DNA of 41,024 nucleotides from CAYPHJ01 sp964410485 (lineage in GTDB: Bacteria > Desulfobacterota > Binatia > UBA9968). The stretch covers positions 1-41,024 of the forward strand of contig CAYPHJ010000036.1 in assembly GCA_964410485.1 (NCBI GenBank), given 5' to 3'. This document shows positions 24,582 through 31,514 of this stretch, piece by piece. Position 1 is the stretch's first letter. Every line of letters begins with the position of its first letter. The position numbers were made by a program, and so were the translations under genes. Below the pieces are notes generated by a model, which was not told the origin of the DNA, did not search any database, and saw only the letters and a program-made list of their open reading frames with translations.

Positions 24582-25184
24582 GTGAAGGTCTCTACAATCG
24601 TCGTACTGCCAGTCATTGCCGCGATGTTCTTTGTTGTTCCGCCGGCTTTTCCGCAATCGGCCGATGAACCCGAATACGCGGAGTGGGTCGAGTATAAAGA
24701 CGGCGAGATCTCCGTTGCGTTCGATCACACTCCTTTACAGGTCGCGCTTTACCATATCCGCGCTCGTACTGGTTTAGAAATTGTCGTCCCCTCCACTCTG
24801 GAAAGCAAACCGCTCAACCTAAGGCTAAGTCGGCTTTCGCTTGAACCCGCTCTTCGTTCTCTGCTCTCTTCAATGGGGTTCAAGAGTTTCGCCCTGATGT
24901 ACGACGAGATGGGTCGCCCCAACCGTGCCGTTGTGCTGGAGGTAAAGCCGCAGGAACCTGCCTCGGCCGGTGCCGATCTCCCGCCTGCGGCTGATGAGCG
25001 CGCCGCCCAGCCGCTCACTGCTGAAGAAAAGGAGAATCTCAAGAAGCAACTTGAGCTCTGGAGCGAACTCCGGCCCGAGGAGCGCGCCCGCATTGAAGAA
25101 CAGTTAAAAAGCCTTCCCCCATCTGAAGAGCGCGAACAGCTCGTGAGAGAGTACGGACGACAAGCCCTTGGACTGAAAAACTAG
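24582..25184 (+). CDS. exported protein with STN-like domain
   Basis: A 200-residue secreted protein starting at GTG 24582 with AGGGA upstream. The signal peptide (VSTIVVLPVIAAMFFVVPPAFPQ) is followed by a domain resembling the secretin/TonB short N-terminal (STN) fold: ISVAFDHTPLQVALYHIRARTGLEIVVPSTLES, then LRLSRLSLEPALRSLLSSMGFKS. STN domains usually sit in front of secretins or TonB receptors, and here there is none. The C-terminal ~70 residues are charged coiled-coil (LTAEEKENLKKQLELWSELRPEERARIEEQLK). It may bind a periplasmic partner. A terminator-like hairpin follows at 25237. Confidence 0.75.
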   Translation: MKVSTIVVLPVIAAMFFVVPPAFPQSADEPEYAEWVEYKDGEISVAFDHTPLQVALYHIRARTGLEIVVPSTLESKPLNLRLSRLSLEPALRSLLSSMGFKSFALMYDEMGRPNRAVVLEVKPQEPASAGADLPPAADERAAQPLTAEEKENLKKQLELWSELRPEERARIEEQLKSLPPSEEREQLVREYGRQALGLKN

Positions 25185-25236
25185 CCAATCCGACCCTTGT
25201 CCAAAATAATTCCAAATTCAAAAACGCCCCGGTGAT

Positions 25237-25266
25237 CCCCCCTTTTTTAGAATTTTTAGAAGGGGG
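25237..25266 (+). terminator. hairpin CCCCCTT...AAGGGGG
   Basis: An inverted repeat of CCCCCTT and AAGGGGG separated by an AT-rich loop lies 53 nt after the stop of the gene ending at 25184. It resembles the widespread intergenic GGGGG/CCCCC repeat and may serve as a terminator, though no U-run follows the right arm. Confidence 0.45.
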
Positions 25267-25396
25267 AATGTGTTCGAGTAACAGCCGGTCACGTTACCGC
25301 GACGATTTGAAGTTATCGGTCGCTGTCTCTATACTCCCGTGCATGAAAGCAGATTCCGTTCCACTGCCCGGAGAAGCCTACCCAGTTCAAGCGCGA

Positions 25397-26194
25397 ATGA
25401 TGCGAACCGTGAAGATCGCGACCTGGAATGTCAACGGCATTCGGGCGCGCGCGGCACAACTGCTCGAATGGATCGAACGCGAGCGACCGGACGTCATCTG
25501 CCTGCAGGAGTTGAAGTCGACTGTGGCTCAGGTTCCCGCTTCGCTATGCGAGCTTCAGGGTTATCGCTGTTACTGGCACGGAGAGCGCGCTTATTCGGGA
25601 GTCGGACTCCACATACGGCGGGATGCCTTCTCGCAAGAGCCGCGTTTTTTCCACCCGTCGTTTGATTATGAAACCCGCATTGTAGGCGCTCAGCTCGGAG
25701 ATCTGGTTTTTGCTTCAGTCTATGTTCCCAACGGCGGGAAGGATTTTCCCGCCAAAATGAACTTCCTGCAGGAGCTGGAGCGCTATGTTTCTGAAGTTCA
25801 TGCGAGCGGTGCTCCGCTGGTCATGTGCGGCGATATAAACATCGCGCGCACAGAGCGCGACGTGCATCCGAAGGAGCGCAACCCTGCGCTCGTTGGACAG
25901 CGCCCCGAAGAGAGGGAGATATTCGAACGCATTCTCGCACAGGGTCTGGTGGACGTCGGGCGCGCGCTCGATCCCGACAACGACAACCTTTTTACCTGGT
26001 GGGCGCCGTGGCGCAGGCTGCGCGAGCGCAATATCGGCTGGCGGCTCGATTATATACTGGCCAGCGAGCCGGTGGCGTCTAAGGCGGCTGAGTGTATCGT
26101 GTCCCGGGACATCGGTACCAGCGATCACGCTCCTGTGGTAGGCACGTTCAAACTCAACGGCACGGCAAATGAGCAAATCACGCACTCAACCTGA
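25397..26194 (+). CDS. xthA: exodeoxyribonuclease III
   Basis: AP endonuclease / 3'-5' exonuclease of base-excision repair, 265 residues from the ATG at 25397, close to the usual ~265. Catalytic positions are visible: N11 (TWNVNGIRAR), E38 (LQELKS), Y109 (VYVPNG), D146 and N148 (CGDINIAR) and the D243-H244 pair (TSDHAPV). The conserved W-W-A-P and RNIGWRLDYIL segments are present. A longer frame to 25232 lacks the conserved start. The 3' end overlaps the next gene by 26 nt, so the two are coupled. Confidence 0.92.
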   Translation: MMRTVKIATWNVNGIRARAAQLLEWIERERPDVICLQELKSTVAQVPASLCELQGYRCYWHGERAYSGVGLHIRRDAFSQEPRFFHPSFDYETRIVGAQLGDLVFASVYVPNGGKDFPAKMNFLQELERYVSEVHASGAPLVMCGDINIARTERDVHPKERNPALVGQRPEEREIFERILAQGLVDVGRALDPDNDNLFTWWAPWRRLRERNIGWRLDYILASEPVASKAAECIVSRDIGTSDHAPVVGTFKLNGTANEQITHST

Positions 26195-26825
26195 TGCCGG
26201 TGGTTTCGGCAAACTCGCCGAATACAACCGCAAGCGCCGCTTCGGCGTAACCCCCGAACCGGCTGGCAGCATCCGGCGCCTGAAGAGAGACGCGCTTGAG
26301 TTCGTTGTACAAAAGCACCGCGCGCGCCGGCTGCACTACGATTTTCGTCTCGAGCACGGCGGAGTGATGCTCTCCTGGGCGGTTCCGAAGGGGCCATCGC
26401 TCGATCCGCGGGTGAAACGATTGGCGATGCAAACAGAAGACCACCCCATCGAGTACAATCAATTCGAAGGCGTTATTCCCGAAGGAGAATACGGGGCCGG
26501 AACCGTGATGATCTGGGATCGAGGCACCTGGCAGCCCGAGGTGAAAGACATTGATCATGCCTTGGCAAGGGGAGATTTCAAGTTCACGCTAAAAGGCAAA
26601 AAGCTTCGCGGATCCTGGGTGCTGGTGAGAACGCGCGAGCGCCAGTGGCTCTTAATCAAGCACCGAGACAAATATGCTTCCAACCTGGATATCACTGTTA
26701 GCAAGCCCCGCTCAGTGGTATCGCGGCGAATGTTGGCAGGCATTGCGCGTAGCTCCGGCGCCACTCCGCGGCAGCTGGCCGAAGCCAAAGACGCGGATGC
26801 ATCGTCAGCTCCCCTGGTTGATTAA
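26169..26825 (+). CDS. standalone LigD-type DNA 3'-phosphoesterase
   Basis: A 218-residue protein made of the 3'-phosphoesterase (PE) domain found in bacterial NHEJ ligase LigD, without polymerase or ligase domains. The metal and phosphate residues match the known set: H50, H56, D58, R60, E62 in HRARRLHYDFRLE, and H92 in EDHPIEYNQFEG, followed by EGEYGAGTVMIWDRG. The enzyme trims 3'-phosphates and 3'-ribonucleotides from primer ends to give 3'-OH. The C-terminal ~50 residues are basic and disordered. It starts inside xthA, so both 3'-end-cleaning activities are made together. Ku and the LigD ligase part are not in the window. Confidence 0.88.
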   Translation: MSKSRTQPDAGGFGKLAEYNRKRRFGVTPEPAGSIRRLKRDALEFVVQKHRARRLHYDFRLEHGGVMLSWAVPKGPSLDPRVKRLAMQTEDHPIEYNQFEGVIPEGEYGAGTVMIWDRGTWQPEVKDIDHALARGDFKFTLKGKKLRGSWVLVRTRERQWLLIKHRDKYASNLDITVSKPRSVVSRRMLAGIARSSGATPRQLAEAKDADASSAPLVD

Positions 26826-26921
26826 AACCGATTGGTCAAGAAATAATCGCCTTCCCAACTTTTCATTCGCATGCATATTGTTAGAATAGCGTGACACGCG
26901 CGCAAGATTCGAGGTTTTCCC

Positions 26922-27518
26922 ATGTTTATTGTCCAAAGATCGACGTTGAGTTTGTTTTTTGCGGTAACGATTTTGTTTTCAGGCGCTGCCTCATTGACAG
27001 CCGGCGAGCCCACTGAGGCCATACGGTCGGCCATCAATCGGGGCATCGATGTTTTGAAGGGGACGGAGCTCGATGATGAGGAACAGAGGAAGAAGGCGAT
27101 CGAGCAATTACGCCAGATCGTGTACCCGCTGTTCGATTTTAGAGAAATTGCAATGCGCTCGCTGGGCCCGCACTGGCGGAGCATTGACGCCGCCCAGCGC
27201 GATGCGTTTGTGACCGCATTTCGAAATCTTCTGGAAAGCACCTACGCCGATCAGATTATTCTTTATGACGGACAAAAGGTTGATTACGTGGGAGAGGTCA
27301 TTGACGGAGACTTTGCCGAGGTTCAGACACGCGTGATCGGCAAGGAGATCTATTCCGTCAATTACCGGCTGCGGCGGGCCAATGGAAAATGGAGGATCTA
27401 CGACGTGGTGGCGGAAAATATCAGCATCGTCAACAACTATCGCTCGCAATTCAACCGTGTACTTGCCAGGCAGAGCTTCGACGAGCTCCTAAAACAGCTC
27501 CAAGCAAAAGGCGGTTGA
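26922..27518 (+). CDS. MlaC/Ttg2D-family phospholipid-binding protein
   Basis: Periplasmic carrier of the MlaC family, which shuttles phospholipid between outer and inner membrane or moves other lipids. The 198 residues start with a signal peptide (hydrophobic 8-25, ending SLTAGE). The family core follows: IRSAINRGIDVLKG near 35-48, LFDFREIAMRSLGPHWRSIDAAQRDAFVTAFRNLLESTYADQI near 76-118, then YDGQKVDYVGE and WRIYDVVAENISIVNNYRSQF. The ATG has GAGG 7 nt upstream. The other Mla genes are not adjacent, so it is an orphan copy. Confidence 0.9.
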   Translation: MFIVQRSTLSLFFAVTILFSGAASLTAGEPTEAIRSAINRGIDVLKGTELDDEEQRKKAIEQLRQIVYPLFDFREIAMRSLGPHWRSIDAAQRDAFVTAFRNLLESTYADQIILYDGQKVDYVGEVIDGDFAEVQTRVIGKEIYSVNYRLRRANGKWRIYDVVAENISIVNNYRSQFNRVLARQSFDELLKQLQAKGG

Positions 27519-27540
27519 TTTCTCTTGAGCGGCAATCAAA

Positions 27541-27695
27541 ATGGATAGAGTCACGGAACAGCTGGCCGGTTACCTCAGCCGCGAGGTCCGAAGACTTGAC
27601 CAAAGAGGCAGTGCGCTCGGCAGCCGAGCCTGTTCTCGGGCGGGAGCGCTGGCGGGTTCGCGCTCCAACGCTGGTGACGTGTCGATCGTGCTATA
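27541..27695 (+). pseudogene. MmgE/PrpD-like N-terminal remnant
   Basis: The frame from the ATG at 27541 begins MDRVTEQLAGYLSR, and after one base change in frame near 27582 continues as SEDLTKEAVRSAAEPVL. Together they match the start of MmgE/PrpD (2-methylcitrate dehydratase-like) proteins, which read roughly T-x-x-L-A-x-Y-L ... Y/F-E-D-L-P-x-E-A-V-x-x-A. The rest of the ~450-residue protein is absent. It is a short 5' remnant. The position between MlaC and an amidohydrolase suggests a decayed catabolic gene. Confidence 0.45.
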
Positions 27696-27799
27696 AAGCT
27701 GAGCCGGCTTATAGACCTGCTGGATCTCAACCGTTGACAGCAGGGCACTGACCCACTAATCTCCCTTCCGTGCATCGATTAGACATTGGGGAGGTCACG

Positions 27800-28804
27800 A
27801 TGAACACGATCGACGCCGATGGTCATATTGTGGAAAGGGACGGCGACATTCGAAACTATTTGCTCGAACCGCATTGCAAGCGACATCGCCCGCTCCTGCC
27901 GGCCGATGGCATGGATACAGGAATGGGGGGGTTGGTCGGAGGATTGGAGGACAACGATATCCCAACGCGACTGAAAGACATGGACACGGAAGGAATCGAT
28001 GTTTCGGTTCTGTTTCCCACGAGCAGCTTTGCCGTTGGCAGCGTGATAGAGCGCGAGTACGCCGTCGCCTATGCACGTGCCTATAACGATTTCATCGCCG
28101 AAGTGTGCCGTCAGTCTCCACGACTGAAAGGCGTAGCATTACTACCGTTTCAGGATCCCGTCGCAGCCGTGCAGGAGGCCCACCGGGCGGTCACACGGCT
28201 GGGGCTGGCCGCAATTGCCGTGGCCTCCCAGGGCATGAAGGAACATCTCGGCTCGCAAACATTCTGGCCCATTTATGAAGAGCTCCAGCGCCTCAACGTT
28301 CCGCTCTGCGTTCATAACCGGCGTGAGGGCCCCGCCGGCGACCGGCGCTTCGACAGCTTTATCTACATGCATACGATCGGCCGGCCGGTGGAAACGTTCA
28401 TCCAGTTCGTAGGGTTGATCTACGGCGGAGTGGCAGAGCGCTTCCCCAAGCTGCGGATCGCATTTCTCGAATGCGGCGTCGGTTGGGTTCCCTACTGGAT
28501 GGAACGCATGGATGAGGAATGGGAGAAGCGGGGCAAAATTGAAGCTCCGCTGTGTAAAAACAAGCCCAGCGAGTACATCAAGCGCGGTAATTGGTTCTTC
28601 GCCATGGAGCCCGAAGAGGAAACGCTGCCTTACGTAATCGAGCGCATGGGTGATGACACAATTCTGTTTGCCTCCGACTATCCGCACTGGGATGGAATCT
28701 TCCCTCACGTGGTCTCCACCATCCGCGCTCGCAACGACATGTCGGAACAAACCAAGGCAAAGGTGTTGGGAGAAAACGCAAAACGCTTTTACGGCTGGCA
28801 ATGA
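27800..28804 (+). CDS. amidohydrolase_2 family metal-dependent hydrolase
   Basis: A 334-residue (beta/alpha)8 enzyme of the amidohydrolase_2 family, which includes ACMSD and gamma-resorcylate decarboxylases. The start at 27800 is fixed by GGGGAGG a few bases upstream. Metal-site positions are DADGHIVE (D5-x-D7-x-H9), VHNRREG with a histidine in strand 5, IAFLECGVGWVPYWMERMDEEW, and the C-terminal FASDYPHWDG aspartate. An early YLLEP and LPADGMD region resembles enzymes of aromatic-acid decarboxylation. The substrate is unknown; decarboxylation or hydrolysis of a ring-derived carboxylate is plausible. Confidence 0.88.
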   Translation: MNTIDADGHIVERDGDIRNYLLEPHCKRHRPLLPADGMDTGMGGLVGGLEDNDIPTRLKDMDTEGIDVSVLFPTSSFAVGSVIEREYAVAYARAYNDFIAEVCRQSPRLKGVALLPFQDPVAAVQEAHRAVTRLGLAAIAVASQGMKEHLGSQTFWPIYEELQRLNVPLCVHNRREGPAGDRRFDSFIYMHTIGRPVETFIQFVGLIYGGVAERFPKLRIAFLECGVGWVPYWMERMDEEWEKRGKIEAPLCKNKPSEYIKRGNWFFAMEPEEETLPYVIERMGDDTILFASDYPHWDGIFPHVVSTIRARNDMSEQTKAKVLGENAKRFYGWQ

Positions 28805-28885
28805 AGGTTTGCCTCAACCGTGATTGGATTCGTGGCAGCTGTCGAGCGCGATTGCCCCGAGGATACCGTAGGTTCATTGTTCATA

Positions 28886-28954
28886 GTTCAAAGCTCAATG
28901 TTCAAGGTCGATAATTCGGCTCAAAGCCTTGAACGTTAACCTGGAACTTTGAAC
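28886..28954. repeat. GTTCAA-type inverted repeat cluster
   Basis: GTTCAAAG...GTTCAAGG (28886-28907) is mirrored by CCTTGAAC...CTTTGAAC (28927-28954). The same words recur at about 10217-10240, 11900-11930, 31491-31519, 34126-34254 and near the right edge. It lies between the amidohydrolase and RidA genes and would fold into a stem in RNA. Confidence 0.6.
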
Positions 28955-28978
28955 ATCCGCTACTTCGAGGACGGGTCC

Positions 28979-29380
28979 ATGACTATTGAACGCATTGTGA
29001 GCCCCTATGTCGCCGAGCCGCCGCCGGGCCGGTGGTCCAATGCCCTGCGCGTGGATAACATGCTGTTCATCTCTGGCATGGTGTCCCGGGCTCCGGACGG
29101 AGTAACCATCCAGGGAAACAACGAGTACGAGCAAGCGAAAATCATCTTCGGCAAAATTCGTCATCTCGTTGAAGCGGCCGGCGGAGCCATGTCGGACGTG
29201 GTAAAGATGACGATTTACGTGCTCGACATCAAGCGCAACACCGAAGTCTGGCGCGCGCGTCAGCAGTTTTTCAGCGGCGACTTCCCATGCTCCACGCTGG
29301 TCGAGGTGAGAAGCTTGGCTACCCCTGAAATCCTGGTGGAGATTGAGGCCATTGCATGCATCGCCGCTGGAAAACGATAG
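28979..29380 (+). CDS. RidA-family protein (enamine/imine deaminase type)
   Basis: A 133-residue protein of the RidA/YjgF/UK114 family from the ATG at 28979, which has GAGG upstream; the extra ten codons to 28949 come from the GTTCAA repeat. The domain is PPGRWSNALRVDNMLFISGMVSRAPDG, then EYEQAKIIFGKIRHLVEAAGGAMSDVVKMTIYV, and the C-terminal CSTLVEVRSLATPEILVEIEAIAC. The R in EVRSLA is the substrate-binding arginine of RidA, which suggests deaminase activity on an enamine or 2-aminomuconate-like compound. The flanking hydrolases favour a catabolic role over general imine detoxification. Confidence 0.88.
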   Translation: MTIERIVSPYVAEPPPGRWSNALRVDNMLFISGMVSRAPDGVTIQGNNEYEQAKIIFGKIRHLVEAAGGAMSDVVKMTIYVLDIKRNTEVWRARQQFFSGDFPCSTLVEVRSLATPEILVEIEAIACIAAGKR

Positions 29381-29460
29381 AACCGCGCCTGGCCTCAGCG
29401 CGCATTAGACGCTATGCCCTCGCATAAGTCGCAGCGGTGAATCTCTGCTAAGAGCAAATC

Positions 29461-30351
29461 GTGCGCACCGACCTTGAGCTGCTCAAAGGAGCCATTGACA
29501 TTCATGTCCACTCTGCGCCCGACCTCTATCGCCGCATTGCCGATCACATGGAACTGGCCCGGGCGGCGCGCGACGCGGGCTTTCGGGCGCTCGTCATCAA
29601 ATCGCATAATTTTGCCACTGCGGCACGTGCCCTGATGGTCCAACAGGCGGTGGACGGCATCGATATTTTCGGCAGCATCGTCCTCAACCTGCCGATGGGC
29701 GGTCTCAACCCGGTCGCTGTCGAAACTGCAATCAAATACGGGGCCCGGCAGGTCTACATGCCGACTGTGGATTCTGTGAACCATTCCACGCTGACCGGCG
29801 GAGAAATCGGTCAACACGGCAAAGGGCTGGTCGTCGAAGGCGGCTGGTCGGAGTACACGCGATCCCTGCCGCGCATTCGAATTCTCGATCCTGGTGGCGA
29901 TCTACTCCCCGAAGTCCAGGTCATTCTTGGCATGGTGGCCGGGGCCAACATCATCCTGAACTGCGGTCATATTTCTTATGAGGAGATGGAGCGGCTGGTG
30001 CCGGCAGCACGGGCTGTCGGAGTGCGCAAGGTGGTCGTCGATCACCCATACTTCACCCGACTGACAATCGAACAGCAAGAGAAGCTCGTTGCAGCCGGCG
30101 CCCTTATGAACTATACCGCCGGCGAACTCCTGCCGCGCTGGTGGCGGGTGTCCGTGGAGGACTTCGCGGCGGGCATTCGGCGCTTGGGAGTGGACAACGT
30201 GCTGATCTCAAGCGACTGCGGCCAGCTCCACAATCCGCCGTCTGTTGATGCGCTCCGGCTCACTGTCCAGCTTTTGCTCGAGGAGGGCTTTAGCGAAAAC
30301 GACATCCGTACGATGTTCCACCACAACGCGGCACAACTCGTCTACGAATAG
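29461..30351 (+). CDS. DUF6282-like amidohydrolase-fold hydrolase
   Basis: A 296-residue predicted metal hydrolase. It begins IDIHVHSAPDLYRRIADHMELARAARDAGFRALVIKSH, with an H-x-H pair in strand 1 and a later histidine (KSH). The next metal-site candidates are ILNCGHISYEEM, VVVDHPYFTRL and the C-terminal LISSDCGQLHNPP aspartate. This DxHxHsaPD...KsH layout is that of the DUF6282 group within the amidohydrolase superfamily. The start is GTG 29461 with weak AAGAG. Natural substrates of the group are not known to me. It follows RidA and the amidohydrolase on the same strand. Confidence 0.8.
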   Translation: MRTDLELLKGAIDIHVHSAPDLYRRIADHMELARAARDAGFRALVIKSHNFATAARALMVQQAVDGIDIFGSIVLNLPMGGLNPVAVETAIKYGARQVYMPTVDSVNHSTLTGGEIGQHGKGLVVEGGWSEYTRSLPRIRILDPGGDLLPEVQVILGMVAGANIILNCGHISYEEMERLVPAARAVGVRKVVVDHPYFTRLTIEQQEKLVAAGALMNYTAGELLPRWWRVSVEDFAAGIRRLGVDNVLISSDCGQLHNPPSVDALRLTVQLLLEEGFSENDIRTMFHHNAAQLVYE

Positions 30352-30655
30352 TGAGGATCCACGGAAGACCGAGGACCGATTGGTGTCAGGAACTAGATTA
30401 GGCGTGCTCAGATGAAAACGTGCGACAGTGTGGCATCGAGAGGTGAGCCCGGAAGAGTGAAGGCAGAGAGACCAAGAGCTTCAATGCGCTCTCCGGTGCT
30501 TGGCTCGCCGCTCGGATTTCTCCAGGAGTTCGCTCCATAGATTCAGTTGGCAGGCCGCTTCAACCCCACAGGCATGTTGCCTTCACTCTGGAGGGCTTGC
30601 CGCTCGACGTTTGTCCAGCGTGTATAATCCGGGCTAGAAACCGAAAACCTGAAAA
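30352..30655. other. intergenic stretch between hydrolase and transglycosylase 3' ends
   Basis: Noncoding between convergent genes. No clear hairpin terminator or gene is visible. A minus-strand frame at 30543-30833 overlaps the transglycosylase gene in another frame and is rejected. Confidence 0.45.
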
Positions 30656-31480
30656 CTAGGAACTCATCGCTGCCGAGGCGTTCGGTGCGCTTCGCTCCCT
30701 CAAATGAACGAAGCGTTGTTTCATCGAGACAACATTCGCGAGATAGCGCTGCAAGCTGTGAGAGCCGCAACGCTCGCCTGCCGTCAGGCGAAATCCTCTC
30801 TTGGCGAAAGTCTCTCCGCGTTTGGGCCCGCAAAGATGGATTACAGCGGCGAGCTTTTGTTTGTGAGCCGGGGTAACTCGTGACAAACGACGTTCACCCA
30901 GCGTATTAACCACGGTTTGGTGGAGATAGGCGGCGGTCATTTCAATGGAATGGCTGGGCAGGGTTCGTGTGTACCACCAATTGAACCAACAGGATTGAAA
31001 GTCGTGCCATGCCCCCCCCGTGGCCACTTGATGATCCCTGATGCAGTACTTCTTGGCCTCGGCGAAGGCTGCATCGGTAATTTGAAACATGCCGAGCGCG
31101 CTCGATGCAGGGCGATAGATTTCAACAGGGTTCCACGACCACTGCCAGCGCCAGTAGGTGCGGGCGAGTGGATTGCCGTTGCTTTCCACCTGTGCGAGCG
31201 CCGCGAGAAACTCAGGGGAAATGATATTTGTGGAATGCCTCTCGAACAGTGACCCGTATGCCCGCCAGGTTGACTCGGGGCTTTTTGTAAACGATCCGCT
31301 GATCGGCGCCAGAATCTCCCCCGGCTTCCTGATCGCCTGGTAAATCCAGTTAACCGGGAAGAACGCGCCAAGGGCAACAACCAGATAGCAGAGGACTGCC
31401 GTCTTCCATCTCGGCCTTGCGTTTTTCCTGGACCTTCGTCCAGAATGAGCATACGCCCTGATATAGAGAATCGTCGCCAC
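30656..31480 (-). CDS. membrane-anchored lytic transglycosylase-like (SLT) protein
   Basis: A 274-residue protein starting at GTG 31480. A single transmembrane helix near 28-46 (TAVLCYLVVALGAFFPV) anchors it, followed by a lysozyme-like SLT domain. The catalytic glutamate is E99 in EFLAALAQVESNGNPLAR, and the domain has SSALGMFQITDAAFAEAKKYC and WWYTRTLPSHSIEMTAAYLHQ. It would cleave the glycan strands of peptidoglycan to allow growth or insertion of envelope machinery. The C-terminus is basic. It lies 34 nt downstream of the FAD dehydrogenase gene, separated by a GTTCAA repeat. Confidence 0.82.
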   Translation of the reverse strand: MATILYIRAYAHSGRRSRKNARPRWKTAVLCYLVVALGAFFPVNWIYQAIRKPGEILAPISGSFTKSPESTWRAYGSLFERHSTNIISPEFLAALAQVESNGNPLARTYWRWQWSWNPVEIYRPASSALGMFQITDAAFAEAKKYCIRDHQVATGGAWHDFQSCWFNWWYTRTLPSHSIEMTAAYLHQTVVNTLGERRLSRVTPAHKQKLAAVIHLCGPKRGETFAKRGFRLTAGERCGSHSLQRYLANVVSMKQRFVHLRERSAPNASAAMSS

Positions 31481-31514
31481 CTCGATTTCTATTTCAAAGT
31501 TTCAGGTTCAATGT

